Shown here one piece after another: positions 10,960-21,439 of a stretch of 64,000 bases of DNA. The notes under the pieces were generated by a model. That model did not search any database, had not been told where the DNA came from, and worked only from the letters and a program-made list of their open reading frames with translations. Made by a program: the position numbers and the translations under genes. Source of the DNA: Vombatus ursinus (taxonomy: Eukaryota; Chordata; Mammalia; Diprotodontia; Vombatidae); the NCBI RefSeq assembly GCF_900497805.2, contig NW_020954569.1, positions 22,431,903-22,495,902 of the forward strand. Reading direction: 5' to 3'. Numbering within the stretch: the stretch's first letter is position 1; each line of letters starts with the position of its first letter.

Positions 10960-11265
10960 AGCAGCAAAGCGGGTGGTCATGCTTCTTCTTTAATGTCCTT
11001 TCCATTGATGAAAATCCTGTTTCTGTTGTTGAACCATCTGAGAGTCAGAAAGACTTTGGTAACAAGAACTTTCTTTTCTGGATCTTCAATAGATGTGGCT
11101 GTAATATTTGTAGGAATTGTTGCCAAGTTGCATCTCCACAGGGATTGCTTCCCAGGATGATGGCTGTAGGTACTGGGCTAGAAGAATTACTATTTCCAGT
11201 GCTCTTGGATGGTCCAAGAGGTCAGGGTCCAGACATGTCTTCCTCAGGGTCTGAGGGGAGATGGT
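10960..11265 (-). pseudogene. YBX3: YBX3-like (Y-box cold-shock protein) retrocopy, N-terminal part only
   Basis: On the minus strand a frame around 11070-10980 reads EDPEKKVLVTKVFLTLRWFN, then NRNRIFINGKDIKEE. This lines up with the cold-shock domain start of Y-box proteins (known pattern EKKVLATKVLGTVKWFN, VRNGYGFINRNDTKED), including the RNP-type aromatic residues; the GYGF motif is damaged and one codon is missing. Just upstream, in a shifted frame, GSNPCGDA matches the N-terminal GNPGGDA that I recall from YBX3 but not YBX1, so YBX3 is the best parent. Past 10980 the match fades and a stop follows. The cold-shock domain of Y-box genes is split by introns, so continuous homology argues for a processed copy, but the 3' half and poly-A tail are missing. 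Y-box proteins bind mRNA and DNA; this copy cannot work. Confidence 0.7.
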
Positions 11266-11309
11266 GGTCAGAATAATGTTGATGATTTGACTTGACTGGC
11301 ATGTGCTAT

Positions 11310-12885
11310 CTCTTGTCTTTCCCATAGTGTGCCCTGCTGGTTTAGCCAAGTTAACTTGTGTGCCCTGAGTAGCAAATGGTGGGTCGCTGGTAGAAATAGC
11401 TAGTCTCTTCTATGCAAGAGTTGCTTTCTGGTATCAAGGTTTTGAGGGCTAATGAACATTTATTTATTATTCTTATTAATGTATTTATTTCATTATATTA
11501 TATACAATATACAATGTAGTAATTCTTTATTAATATAATAATTATGTATTATAATTGATGTAAACATAAATACTATTAATACTACTTCATTTTCTTCAGT
11601 ATAATACATAATAAAGGCAAATCATTTTATATGCTTATCTTTAATAGGTATTGGAATGTACTGTGTAACTTAATTTGGATTTAAATTTATGTTGTTAAAA
11701 TTTCATATCAATTACTAAGACAAACAATGCTAATAAATTTTTTTTCTAAAAAAATCCTTATTTAGATTAAGTGTGCTGTAAGTATCTAAATTTAGAAAAT
11801 CGTACTTTGATTTTGGAGAGATAGAAGGGAATTCCGTTTTATTTTTTGGAATCTGTTCTTTGGGTGTTAGTATACTTTAATTTAGTATATCTTCTCAATA
11901 ATAAGTCCACCAAGTATATAATACCATCAAGGTATTCGAGAAATTTCAATAGAACTGGATTTAGCCCAAGTTTCATCATCAAGCAAAGTCACTTAGTGCC
12001 TCTTGGTTTGGGATAAGATTTTCTACAGTCTCTTTTCTAGATCTTGAAAGGGGAGTCATCTTGTGATTTAAATCTGCATTTTTCAAAATTGATTTATAAA
12101 AGAATTTTGAAGCGCGTTTAACGCTGCACTCTAAGATGAGGCATAAAATCTAGTCATAAAATTGTTTAGATACAAAAGGCCAACATGGCAAATACTTTAT
12201 GAGGTTATTTAAGTCTTTCTATTCATAGAAAAGTCTAGTTTTGCTTTGTTTGGCAAACAAGGTGCTCACATTCTATCTGAAAGCAATTTCTTTATTTGTG
12301 GATTGTAGGAGTTTTTATCAAATAAATACTTGTTTATTTATGTTTTTAACATTGACAATACCTAATCCTGTACCTTTGAAAGGGTCATTATCGTATACTC
12401 TTTCTAAGTACATTTTTTTTAACACAAAAATATATTTTCCTGACCCTTTAAGTAGCCAAGCCATTTGAATCTTAAAGGGACAATAATATATATACCAATA
12501 GGTAGAGATTTAATAAATTGCCAGTGCTGATGAAAAAATATTGCCCAATGATGTTACCCATACCCTGCTATCCCATCCCCTACCCCAGAGCCACTGATTT
12601 GTTGAAATTTATTTTTGGAATACATAGTTGGATCTTGGATTTTCCCATATAATTCAGAAATATAATTATTATTTCCAGCAGCTGAAATAGGACTATTTTT
12701 ACTGCCTGATTTTCGGTCAATCAGTATATGTTGAGCTAAATAATTGTTTCTGAGCTTATCTGAAAACCTAATCACCTTGTATTTTTTTAATTTCTTCACT
12801 TTTAGACATTATGTTTTGTGTTTTAAATAATCAAATTCCCAAAAAGTTTTTGGAATAAAAGATCAAATTTATGTAGAGCTTTAGG
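11310..12885. other. Very AT-rich non-coding stretch
   Basis: Long runs such as 11455-11760 are over 75 percent A+T. No repeat family, gene or clear RNA structure is visible. Frames at 12241-12468 and 12554-12799 are short and featureless. Confidence 0.55.
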
Positions 12886-12889
12886 TTTT

Positions 12890-13075
12890 CAGATACAATA
12901 ACTTTTGTGACATGAGTGCTATTATTATCTCTCTCTCTCTCTCTCTCCTTCCCTCCTTTTTTTATGAAGAAATTGATACTGAGACAAGTTAAGTGATGTG
13001 TCCAAATTCACACCTGCATCACACATTGGTCTCACACATTGGCCTCTAATTCTGAGTTCTAACTCTCTCAACTTC
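12890..13075 (-). mobile_element. MIR-class SINE, antisense, with (TC)n expansion
   Basis: 'tgctattattatc', then (TC)9 at 12931-12949, then 'tatgaagaaattgatactga', 'gacaagttaagtgatgtgtc' and 'ccaaattcacacctgcatca'. This is the antisense MIR order (count-of-bases block, 'gatgaggaaactgagg', 'aagtgacttgcccaaggtca'). Confidence 0.6.
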
Positions 13076-13079
13076 TTTC

Positions 13080-13505
13080 TTCACTGTGTTCCCAAAACCT
13101 TCTCAACTGAAAAGCTGCTTTTGCCATCGTGTTCTCTTCCTGGAAGACTCTCTCCTGCCCTCCATCCTTCTCACCTTAGGAGATTCCCTTCATTCCTTCA
13201 GCCTCTTCTTCTGATTGGTTGTTTCTTCCCAGAACTGTCATTTCAAGAAAGGAATGCCACGCAAACTACGTTTACTCTTTCATTCTCATCCAGGCCTCAC
13301 TCAAGTCTTGACTTCTATCACCACCATGTCTCTGTACAGGAACGTTTTTCCTACTACGTCCCCTCAACCCATCAGCTTCCTTTTAGTCTTTTTTAGAATG
13401 TAAGGTACTTGAGGGCAGGGAGTGTCTTTCTTTATGCTTCTAATTTTGTTCTCTGCACCTAGTACAATTAAGCACACAATTAAGTGCTTAATAAATTTTG
13501 CTGAC
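13080..13505 (+). mobile_element. L2 LINE 3' end
   Basis: The 3' part is clear: 'gtaaggtacttgagggcagg' (13400), 'gagtgtctttctttatgctt', 'ctctgcacctagtacaatta' and 'gtgcttaataaattttgctg'. Upstream the 'cctcactcaagtcttgactt' to 'ttttcctactac' block corresponds to the end of L2 ORF2. The 132-residue frame at 12998-13396 lies inside these repeats and is not a gene. Confidence 0.7.
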
Positions 13506-13509
13506 ATGA

Positions 13510-14945
13510 CTTTATCTGTTCTCAAGATGGGGGGAGCGTCAAATTTTAGGTGAAAATATCTGACCCTTTTTAATGTCAAATCATTTCATAAAGCATAATG
13601 GTATTAATGAGAATTCAGAGCAGGAACTGAAGATTTGTTCAACAATGTTATCAACAAAACAGCATTGCAAAAATTATTCTGTTTCCAAAGCAAATCCTCA
13701 GGATAATTATAATAATCTTGCACTATTCATGCAACATGGCCTTTTTCTTTTACTTCCAAAACACCAGATGGAGTCTTAGGAAGAGGAAAAAAGAAAGAAA
13801 GAAAAATATGTGATTCCTTATGTGAAACACAGATGAGATCATTAATGCTCATTTTAAATGAATGACAACTTGCCCTTTCTTTTCTGTTATTTCCAGGAAC
13901 TAAATATGAAATAATATGAAATAGAAGTCAAATTTGTCTAGCCTCTAGCATTGATAAATTATGACTAAAATAAAAATTCATAAAAAACAAACTACTATAC
14001 AATTATAATCATCTGATCAGCTAACCATCTTAATGCCCATCAGTAACGGGTCATCAAATGGATTATTGTACATACAATTATTTGGAATTAGAATGAATGT
14101 ATTCTTTTGTCTAGCCCAAATAGTTTGTTCCATGTGTTTTACATGGCCAATTCATTTATAGATATCATTCAATTAACTTCTTCCTTTTGTTGATAAAGAA
14201 GAATGGTCCATGTAATGCTAAACACATGGCCAGTGGGAGCAGTTGTACAAATACTTTTGTTTATAAAACAGCAACCCTTCAATTTACTTGATTTTGTTTT
14301 TATAGACTTGATGCAGTCATTGTGACTAAAATTGACTATCATCTTTTTATGTGCTACTGAATTCAGTACAGAGCCAATTGGGAGTCTCAGCATATCACCA
14401 GATCCTTTGTTCTTTTCTTACCTCCTTTAAATTCTTAAAATTTTATTGAATAAATAAGCACTTGTCTTTGAAATTCTTTTCTTCTTCTTATGAGGCAAAA
14501 ATGACATGTTAGGACTTTTCTAGTATTTTTATGAAATATGGATGCCAACCAGTTTGATGGAATTTATCCTTTTCAACTAACTGATTATTATAACAAAGTA
14601 GACCATGAAAAAACATGATGGAATCTATTATTCGTTGTTTGTATAAAAATCAAAATCTATATTGACTGAACATTTTAATTTAATTGTTACTTTAAAAACC
14701 CTGAAGATTATTGATTTAACTATGTTGCTACAATCAATGCAAATTCCTTTAATTTTTTCTTCTCACTGGGAGGCTGCTTGTCTACTACCTATTTTTGGAA
14801 ATGAAAATTAGGAAACAGAGGTGGCATTGATTTAAAAAAATATATAATATACATCCAGGGAACTTGTCTTTATAAAAGAATCAATAGCCTTATCAATACA
14901 GTATGTGCAGTAGGTACAATTCACTAAAAATCCAAACATGTTCTC
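13510..14945. other. Non-coding AT-rich stretch, nothing recognised
   Basis: Short A-rich tracts (13776-13806, 'agaaagaaagaaa') and no recognised repeats or genes. Confidence 0.5.
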
Positions 14946-14954
14946 CTGCCCTCC

Positions 14955-15065
14955 ATGATTTAGTGGAATAGTCACATGACTTTCTAGGCACCAATGTCCT
15001 TATCTGTGAAATGAGGATTGAGTATGGATGGCCTGTAAGGTCACTTTTAGCTCTATGAGCTTTTT
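14955..15065 (+). repeat. MIR3-like SINE 3' part (L3-type tail)
   Basis: 'ccttatctgtgaaatgagga', 'gtatggatggcctgtaaggt' and 'cacttttagctctatgagct' match the tail of SINEs whose end resembles L3 ('ggactagatggcctctaaggtcccttccagctct'). Confidence 0.55.
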
Positions 15066-15069
15066 ATTC

Positions 15070-15158
15070 TTTCCTCCCTCCTTCCCTCTCTTCTTACCTT
15101 CCTTCCTTATTCCCTCCTTCCTTCCTTCTTTTCTTTCTTTCTTTTCTTTTCTCTCTCC

Positions 15159-15217
<59 letters not shown>

Positions 15218-15220
15218 TCA
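15070..15220. repeat. Pyrimidine-only microsatellite (TTCC then TTTC units)
   Basis: About 150 bases of C and T moving from TTCC to a clean (TTTC)n run at about 15159-15219. It is the strand-reversed counterpart in composition of the tract at 2254-2478. Frames across it encode only Ser/Phe/Leu or Lys/Arg/Glu low complexity. Confidence 0.95.
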
Positions 15221-15224
15221 TGAT

Positions 15225-15930
15225 GAAAACCTTGAGCTATGAGAACTCATCTAGTCTTTGAGAAGCTTCAGTAGCTTTAGTCTTTATCACTCTATTCAGT
15301 TCTCAGTTTTCTGCTTTTGCTGTTGTTATTGTTGAGTAGCATGCCATAATCAGTTCTTTCTGCAGAGACAAAATATACTTACTGGGGCAGAATGTAGCTT
15401 TTCAATGTAAGATCTAGTTTCTATTATACCTGCCACAGGGTTTGTTCTTATATTAAGGCTTATGTTAGATAAAGCCACATACATTTTCACTTGGTTTTAG
15501 TGACATTAGCAATTTAAGGGTATAATGCAAAAAGGATTTTAACTAGGTTTAAGGATGATAACACAGATTTACTTATGTATAAAGTGAAAAAATTTAGCTA
15601 TACTGCTACAATATTATGAATCATTTCATGTCACTCTCATTTGAATTATTTTGCCTTTTATCTCTCTGAGTGTATATTATTTATTAATCTTTAGCAGTTT
15701 CTGTTCTAAGATCATATGGATTTTTCTTTGGCAGATTCAATGTGATTTATTCTACATTTTGTGAAGGAAGCACTACATGTGTGTATATGTATTTGTATGT
15801 ACATTTACGTATCTATATTTATGAATATGTGTCAATCTTTTACAAATTTGGTTACCAGAAATCAGTTTCTGTGACCCTCAGCACCATTGCAAGATTTATA
15901 AAATAATAATATCAATAATAAGAATAACTA
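15225..15930. other. Non-coding stretch, nothing recognised
   Basis: AT-rich with a short TATG/TATT tract at 15778-15832. No gene or repeat family identified. Confidence 0.5.
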
Positions 15931-15932
15931 GT

Positions 15933-16405
15933 GAACATTCATATAGTGCTTTAAGGTTTGGGAAGATCTTTACAGATATTATGGGGCAACTTGGTGCCAC
16001 AGTGGATGGAGCACTGGGCTTGGAATCAGGAAGACCCATCCTTATAAGTTCAAAGCTGGTCTCAGACACTTAAGGATTATGTGACCCTGGATAAGTCCCT
16101 TCACCCTGTTTTCCTCAGTTGCACATCAGTAAAATGAGCTGGAGAAGGAAATAGCAAACAACTCCAGTATATTTGCCAAGAAAACCCCAAATGGGATCAC
16201 AGAGAGTCAGATATTAATGAACAACGGCACTTACAGGTATTGTACTATCTAATTTTCATAACAACCCAGTGAGGTGGGGTGCTATTTCATTATTTTTATT
16301 ATTATTCCCATTTTACAGATGAGAAAACTGAGGCTGAGCAAGAGACTGAGATTTTTGTCCAAGGTTACATTGCTAGTAAATGTTTAAGGCAGAATTTAAA
16401 CACAG
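15933..16405 (-). mobile_element. MIR-class SINE, antisense, split by a younger SINE
   Basis: 15933-15980 carries the antisense MIR end ('tatagtgctttaaggtttgg'). It resumes at 16231-16405 ('acaacccagtgaggtggggt', 'ttattattcccattttacag', 'atgagaaaactgaggctgag', 'tccaaggttacattgctagt'). The interruption is the MAR1-like SINE at 15981-16230. Confidence 0.75.
15981..16230 (+). mobile_element. MAR1-like tRNA SINE with RTE-type tail
   Basis: tRNA-like head 'ggggcaacttggtgccacag', 'gtaaaatgagctggagaagg', 'tttgccaagaaaaccccaaa', and tail 'gatcacagagagtcagatat...gaacaac'. The tail is the RTE-related end of this family. Target duplication ttacagatatt / ttacaggtatt (15970-15980 and 16231-16241). Confidence 0.9.
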
Positions 16406-16604
16406 GTAATCAACCTTTTTGAAAATTAGATGACATGATATCTCTAAAGATTTTCCCATACCTCAAAGTTTTATATGAATGCTCACTAGTTATTATTATT
16501 CAACACTATATCTATTCACTGCAACTACCTGACTGTACCAAAATAGAATTCTTGAAATTGCGGAGGAGAAAATCCTTACTTCATAATGACCTTCTGCTCC
16601 TGTT

Positions 16605-16805
16605 CTCAAATAGTATTACAGCTCTAGAATTGGAAGGGACCTCACAGGCCATCTAGTTCAAATCTCTCATGTTATAGCTGAGGAACCTGAAACTCAGACA
16701 GGTTAAATGATTTACCTAAGAATACCCAATAAGTGTCTGAGGTGAGATTTGAATCCACATCTTTTGACTCTAGAGCCAGTGCTCTTTCCATTGTATCATG
16801 CTTAA
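16605..16805 (-). mobile_element. MIR3-like SINE with L3-type end, antisense
   Basis: 'gaattggaagggacctcaca', 'ggccatctagttcaaatctc', 'gctgaggaacctgaaactca', 'gatttgaatccacatctttt' and 'gccagtgctctttccattgt' are in the expected antisense order. The first block is the reverse complement of the L3 LINE tail, the usual sign of a SINE mobilised by L3. Confidence 0.75.
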
Positions 16806-16884
16806 TTTTAATTTTCTAAATCTTGAGTACATTAATCATGCAATATTTTGTGTAATTATATGCATTATTACCTTATCATCACAC

Positions 16885-16980
16885 TAAACTGAGGGCTCAT
16901 TGAAGACAAGGTACCATGTCTTACACAAATTCTGTGTGTCTGAATACAGCTCACATAGATCTCTTCACATAGTATGAATT
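16885..16980 (+). repeat. L2 3'-end fragment
   Basis: 'gggctcattgaagacaaggt' and 'accatgtcttacacaaattc' match the decayed L2 tail ('ctccttgagggcagggaccatgtctt'). Confidence 0.45.
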
Positions 16981-16984
16981 TCAG

Positions 16985-18505
16985 ATTGACCTTTATTTCT
17001 TCATTTTTTAATAAAAGATCATATACTGGCCCCATATGTAGCCTATCACTCATTGTAAGCCCCTGACCACCATTCAACCTTTCTTTCATCTTATCTATAC
17101 TTCAAAGTACCTTGTATACCAATAGTACTGTATTTTGGGTTTTTTTATTATTCTTTGTTATGTAGTTTTTTATATTTCTGGAAACAAGATATGGCATAAT
17201 TGTAATTTCATTTAGTAGAACCCATGTTGTGAAGGTGTTCTACATTATTTCAAAGTATCTTTTAGAGAATTTCAAGAATAAGATTTTAACAGGACCTTGA
17301 GTAAACTGATGGTGAGCCAAAAAACCTGCATGGATAGGATTTTTTTTTTCATTACAATCAAAAGATACTTGACTAATACATAGTGCCTAGTGGTGTGATT
17401 GACATCAAATATAGTAAAATACTACAACAAAAAAAGTTATCTAAAAGAAGTAACAAGACAAAGAACTGAAGGCATAGTCAAATTATCATGTAGAAATTCA
17501 CAGAAGTTTTTTAAAAAGGAAAGGAAATTTGAATTATGGAATCAGTAAGAAGTCACTGATAGTGAGAGAAGGTCAATAGAAGAGAGGTACAATATGAAGA
17601 GAGCTGATTTTTCAGTGGAAATGTCAAAAGGTGAACTGATTCATCTCTAATCCTCAGCTGAATTTTGCCATGACCTAAGCAATATGTTGATTTATGTGTT
17701 AGGGACTTGAAATTTAACAAAATCCTAGAGTTATTTGTGTCCTTGCCATTAGCCATCTTAACTTTTCCTTTTCCTTTAAAAAGTAAAAAACAAAACTGCT
17801 ATTTTTTAAGGTATATAGAGAAAGGATATTATGTATAAAATAAACTAGCCTATTTATCTCTTCAACAGATTTAGGCATTAGTATAGCTCCCCTAATTGTA
17901 TAAGCCATTTTTTCTTTAATAGCAAAAAGTGGCACTTGTTACATCCTTCATAGTGTTGCCAAATCAAAGATATGTTCATATCTTCAAATACATGCACAGG
18001 GGAGATGTTTGTAATCACAAAATTAATGATGTAATCATATCTGATAGCCTCCTGAAAATTAAGTGTTCTTAAGCTATCAAAATAATTGTCTAAATCAGTG
18101 GCATAAAGTCTATCTAAGAAAAGAGTGAAAACTGATCACCCAATATTTCCTCATGTAATCAAAAATAGAGTTCTCTTTCTCCATATGAACAAGAATTTGG
18201 GGGTATGTTGATTAAATTTACCAATTAATAACTTATAGTAACTAGTCAATGTTGTTAAATCCTTGAACAAATCTATCATCTTGAATAACTTTAACATCTC
18301 CCCTCATATCATAATTTTCCTAGTTATTTTTTGATATGAAAAAGTACACAAGAACACCACGCAGCCCATCAGTTCTTCCTCCCCACCCTAGGACTATAAA
18401 GGAGAGGTGATTCTCCTACCAATCCTATGGCTGAGTACAACCATCCTTGGATAAACAAGGAGAGTTCTATTCTATTTAGACACTTACTGAGCATCTGCTA
18501 GTTCA
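16985..18505. other. Non-coding stretch, nothing recognised
   Basis: AT-rich; several short minus-strand frames (16868-17089, 17553-17756, 17714-17935) show no domain and sit in ordinary AT-rich sequence. Confidence 0.5.
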
Positions 18506-18509
18506 GGCC

Positions 18510-18665
18510 ATGTGAGAAAGCTTAGTGGCATGGTTGTTGGTTTATGCTGTATTTGGAATCAGGAAGAGCTATGTTCAAATTCTGCCTCAAATGCTTATGA
18601 GCTGTGTAGCCTGGGTAAGTCACTTTTAACCTTAGTATCATTAACTATAAAGGCAGCAATAATAA
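18510..18665 (+). mobile_element. MIR-class SINE
   Basis: 'tttggaatcaggaagagcta', 'tgttcaaattctgcctcaaa', 'tatgagctgtgtagcctggg' and 'taagtcacttttaacctta' give the tRNA-like head and core of a MIR/THER1-type SINE. Confidence 0.75.
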
Positions 18666-18674
18666 TCCCTAATC

Positions 18675-18960
18675 ATCCAATTCAAGCCACTACACATTTA
18701 TTAAGCACCTACAGTGATGTTCACATTGTTCTAAGCATGGGAAAAATTAAAAGATAGTCCCTACCCTCAATTAGTTTATAATCTAAAGGAGAAGACAACA
18801 CAGAAAAGGAGGCAGGAAAGGGTGGGGAGATCAGGGTACCAGAGAATTCCTGGCAAGAGGGTATCTTGTTCAGGGGAGTTAAAACCAGACAGAGCAGCAG
18901 AGGCAAAAGTCCAGTTTCTGCCCTGTATAAAAGGAATTGGGAGCAAATTGGTACTAGGCT
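18675..18960 (-). repeat. L2-type 3'-end module and associated repeat
   Basis: 'tttattaagcacctacagtg', 'attgttctaagcatgggaaa' and 'cctaccctcaattagtttat' match the antisense L2 end. The following purine-rich block may belong to the same old repeat. Confidence 0.55.
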
Positions 18961-19117
18961 CTCCAATTTTTCAGTCGGAGGGGAGAGGAGGCTGAGGGAG
19001 GTAAACACAATCAAGGCTTGAATTACTACCATGTTGGTGAGTTTAGAGGTGATGAAAAGGGCATCTTGTTTAGTGCATGGCAATTTTTCACTACATTGTT
19101 GTGAAGATCATATAAAA

Positions 19118-19146
19118 AGATAGCTAGCTAGCTAGCTAGCTAGATA
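19118..19146. repeat. (TAGC)n self-complementary microsatellite
   Basis: Seven tandem TAGC units. Because TAGC repeats read GCTA on the other strand, the tract is a perfect palindrome. Confidence 0.95.
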
Positions 19147-19259
19147 CAGCTATAGAACATTGATAGCTATGTATACACATCTACATATGCAAATATATTT
19201 GCACATAGCTTAGAAAACCTTAAAGTATTATATAAATGCTAACCATGATGATAATGATT

Positions 19260-19620
19260 AACCATTTCACTTGTCACTTAGGACCATAAATAAGTCCTTA
19301 AGTTACTTAAGGAGCTTGCAATTGAGTATTGCCTAATAAATTGAACACAAAAATAAAGATACACAATAGCCTACAAGTAGTGCCAATGGATCACTGTGAG
19401 AGTTCACAAGAGATAGGGATCATCTCTGGCTCAAGCCATCAGAGAAGGACTTGAAAGGATGAGTAATATTTCAGGTGCAGAGAAGAAGGGGAAGAGTATT
19501 CAAAGCAGAGGGGATGGTGAGGGTCTAAGCATGAAGGTGAAAATTCATGAGAACAGTTTAGGGAATGACAAGCAGACTGATTTAATTTAGACTTCAAAAA
19601 GGATTTAAAATGAAACTTGA
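19260..19620 (+). repeat. Possible old L2-associated repeat
   Basis: Blocks such as 'tcagagaaggacttgaaagg', 'atgagtaatatttcaggtgc' and 'gaggggatggtgagggtcta' resemble the same old repeat seen at 3400-3790 and 58.9-59.4 kb, but are very diverged. Confidence 0.35.
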
Positions 19621-19945
19621 ATTGAGTTCACTGTGTGATGGTTTTAGGACAGCTTATGGAAATAAGGCAGCTTCCTTTTAAGTATTCCTGTATCACCCCT
19701 CACCAGAGTACTTAAGGGCTTGAGCAACAAGCAATGAAGACATTTGACTTACTTCTGTATTACAGCTACACTTTTGCCAGGGACTGTGGTTACAAAAATC
19801 CAAGTATTTGTTTTAGGATAAAATAAATACTATTTCTTAATATTAGCTTTTATATGTCTTTCTCTATAGCCTGAGTTTTACTATTGTGTTTATTCTGAGT
19901 GCCATGATTTAAGGAAAATATCGATAAGTTGTGAAACATACAGAG

Positions 19946-20177
19946 GGGCAACTAGGTGATACAGTAGATACAGCTCTAGGCCTGGAGTCAGGAAGACTCA
20001 TCTTCTTGCGTTCAAATCTGGCTTCAGACATTTACTAGCTGTGTGACCTTGGGCAAGTTACTTAAGCCTGTTTGCCTCAGTAAAATGAGCTAGAAAAGAA
20101 AATGGACAATCCTTTCAGTATCTTTGCCAAGAAAACCCTAAATGGTATCATGAAGGGTTGACTGAACAACAACAAAG
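19946..20177 (+). mobile_element. MAR1-like tRNA SINE with RTE-type tail
   Basis: 'gggcaactaggtgatacagt', 'ctggagtcaggaagactcat', 'gtgtgaccttgggcaagtta', 'tttgccaagaaaaccctaaa' and 'gactgaacaacaac' give a complete copy. Target duplication about acatacagag / gaatacagag (19936-19945 and 20177-20186). Confidence 0.9.
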
Positions 20178-20189
20178 AATACAGAGAAA

Positions 20190-20300
20190 AAAAGGGCTTT
20201 GAGACCATGTTCTATGAGGACTAGTTGAAGGAATTAGGCTTGTTGATGACTGGTAGGATAAGATGTAAGGGGAAGATCAGAGCCAACATCAAATGTCATA
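20190..20300 (+). repeat. CR1/L3 fragment
   Basis: 'catgttctatgaggactagt' and 'tgaaggaattaggcttgttg' match the CR1/L3 3' region. Confidence 0.55.
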
Positions 20301-20319
20301 ACTTTTGTGGTAAAAAGGA

Positions 20320-20470
20320 TATTAGATATTGATATAGTCTACTTCATTTCTTTTTCAAATGAAGAAATTGAGATTGAAAAAGGTAAAGATTATTGACAGT
20401 CAAATAGATATTAAGTATTGGGGCCAATATTTAAACACAAACCCACTCACTGAAATTACAATGCCCTTTC
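20320..20470 (-). repeat. MIR3-like fragment, antisense
   Basis: 'gatatagtctacttcatttc', 'caaatgaagaaattgagatt' and 'gccaatatttaaacacaaac' follow antisense MIR3 order. Confidence 0.45.
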
Positions 20471-20479
20471 AAAGGGATG

Positions 20480-21225
20480 TTCTAGTAAATGTTTAACTGA
20501 CTTTCCAAAAAAAAAAAAGATAATTTAAAACATTTCTACATTAATTTACATTAACATTTTCTCTATCACTTTCTTAAGTTTAGACAATCAAGAAAACAAT
20601 AACTCAAGCCCTGATATTTAGTATTTTTCAATTTCAATGTGAATTAAATAATTGTGAACATCTTATGAGTCAGTTGTAGGTAACTCCAGCCTTTCTATTC
20701 CATGGTAATGTAGTTACATTTTTCACTTTTCAGTCACTTATACTGATATGTTGACATAGCCTTACTGATAGAATTTAGCCTTTGACATGTAAAAAAAAAA
20801 GTTTTTCCATCATCTATTATTTCTATTGAGAGATATGTACCAGGAAAAACTATTATTCAAATCTAATATTGTAATCATAAATTCATATGCTGTACTACCT
20901 ATATTAATACAACCCTAATTTTGACAAAAATCAATTTATAAGTCACAATTAAGTAAAATGGAAAAAAAAAAAGGCTCACCTGGGCCTGAAATTGATTTCT
21001 CCAGATTTAAGAACAGCATTTGTAATAAATGTAAGCATATTAAAAACTAAAAATATCCAAACGTTCAAATATGGAGACTGAGTAGAAAAATTCAAAATCA
21101 TATAAGAATAGAATGAAGTATATACCATGCTTAATATCTTGTTTGCTACTAGAATTTGGAATTAAAAGTCTTTGTGATTCTCAATAAGGGCCATAAAAAT
21201 ATGATGGCGCTTTAAGGTATCCTAG
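20480..21225. other. Non-coding AT-rich stretch
   Basis: Several short A-runs (20505-20519, 20790-20800, 20959-20970) and nothing else recognised. Confidence 0.5.
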
Positions 21226-21229
21226 TCAA

Positions 21230-21435
21230 CACAACAGTGGAAAGTATAGTAATGGAAAGTATAGAATGGATCAGAATCATCAGTCTTAGATTCAAATAAT
21301 GATTCAAACACTAAGTAGCTGGCTGGGCAAGTCACTTTATCCTTCTGTTCTTCAGTGTTTTTTAAGTCTGTAGAATGGAAACAATAACTATTTTATTGTC
21401 ATTAGAATCAAATGAGATAATATAGTTAAAAGCCT
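21230..21435 (+). repeat. MIR-class SINE, old
   Basis: 'tagtagctggctgggcaagt'-like core near 21313 ('gctgggcaagtcactttatc'), then 'gtctgtagaatggaaacaat' and 'tcaaatgagataatatagtt', the usual MIR order. Confidence 0.6.
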
Positions 21436-21439
21436 TATG

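Noticed and set aside
10923-11276. 117-residue plus-strand frame over the YBX3 retrocopy
   Set aside because: It is the antisense shadow of the Y-box-derived sequence.
12998-13396. 132-residue frame
   Set aside because: It spans MIR and L2 text, changes repeat family midway and has no domain.
19081-19200. Possible regulatory palindrome cluster
   Set aside because: The palindromes are all produced by the TAGC microsatellite and flanking TA-rich steps.
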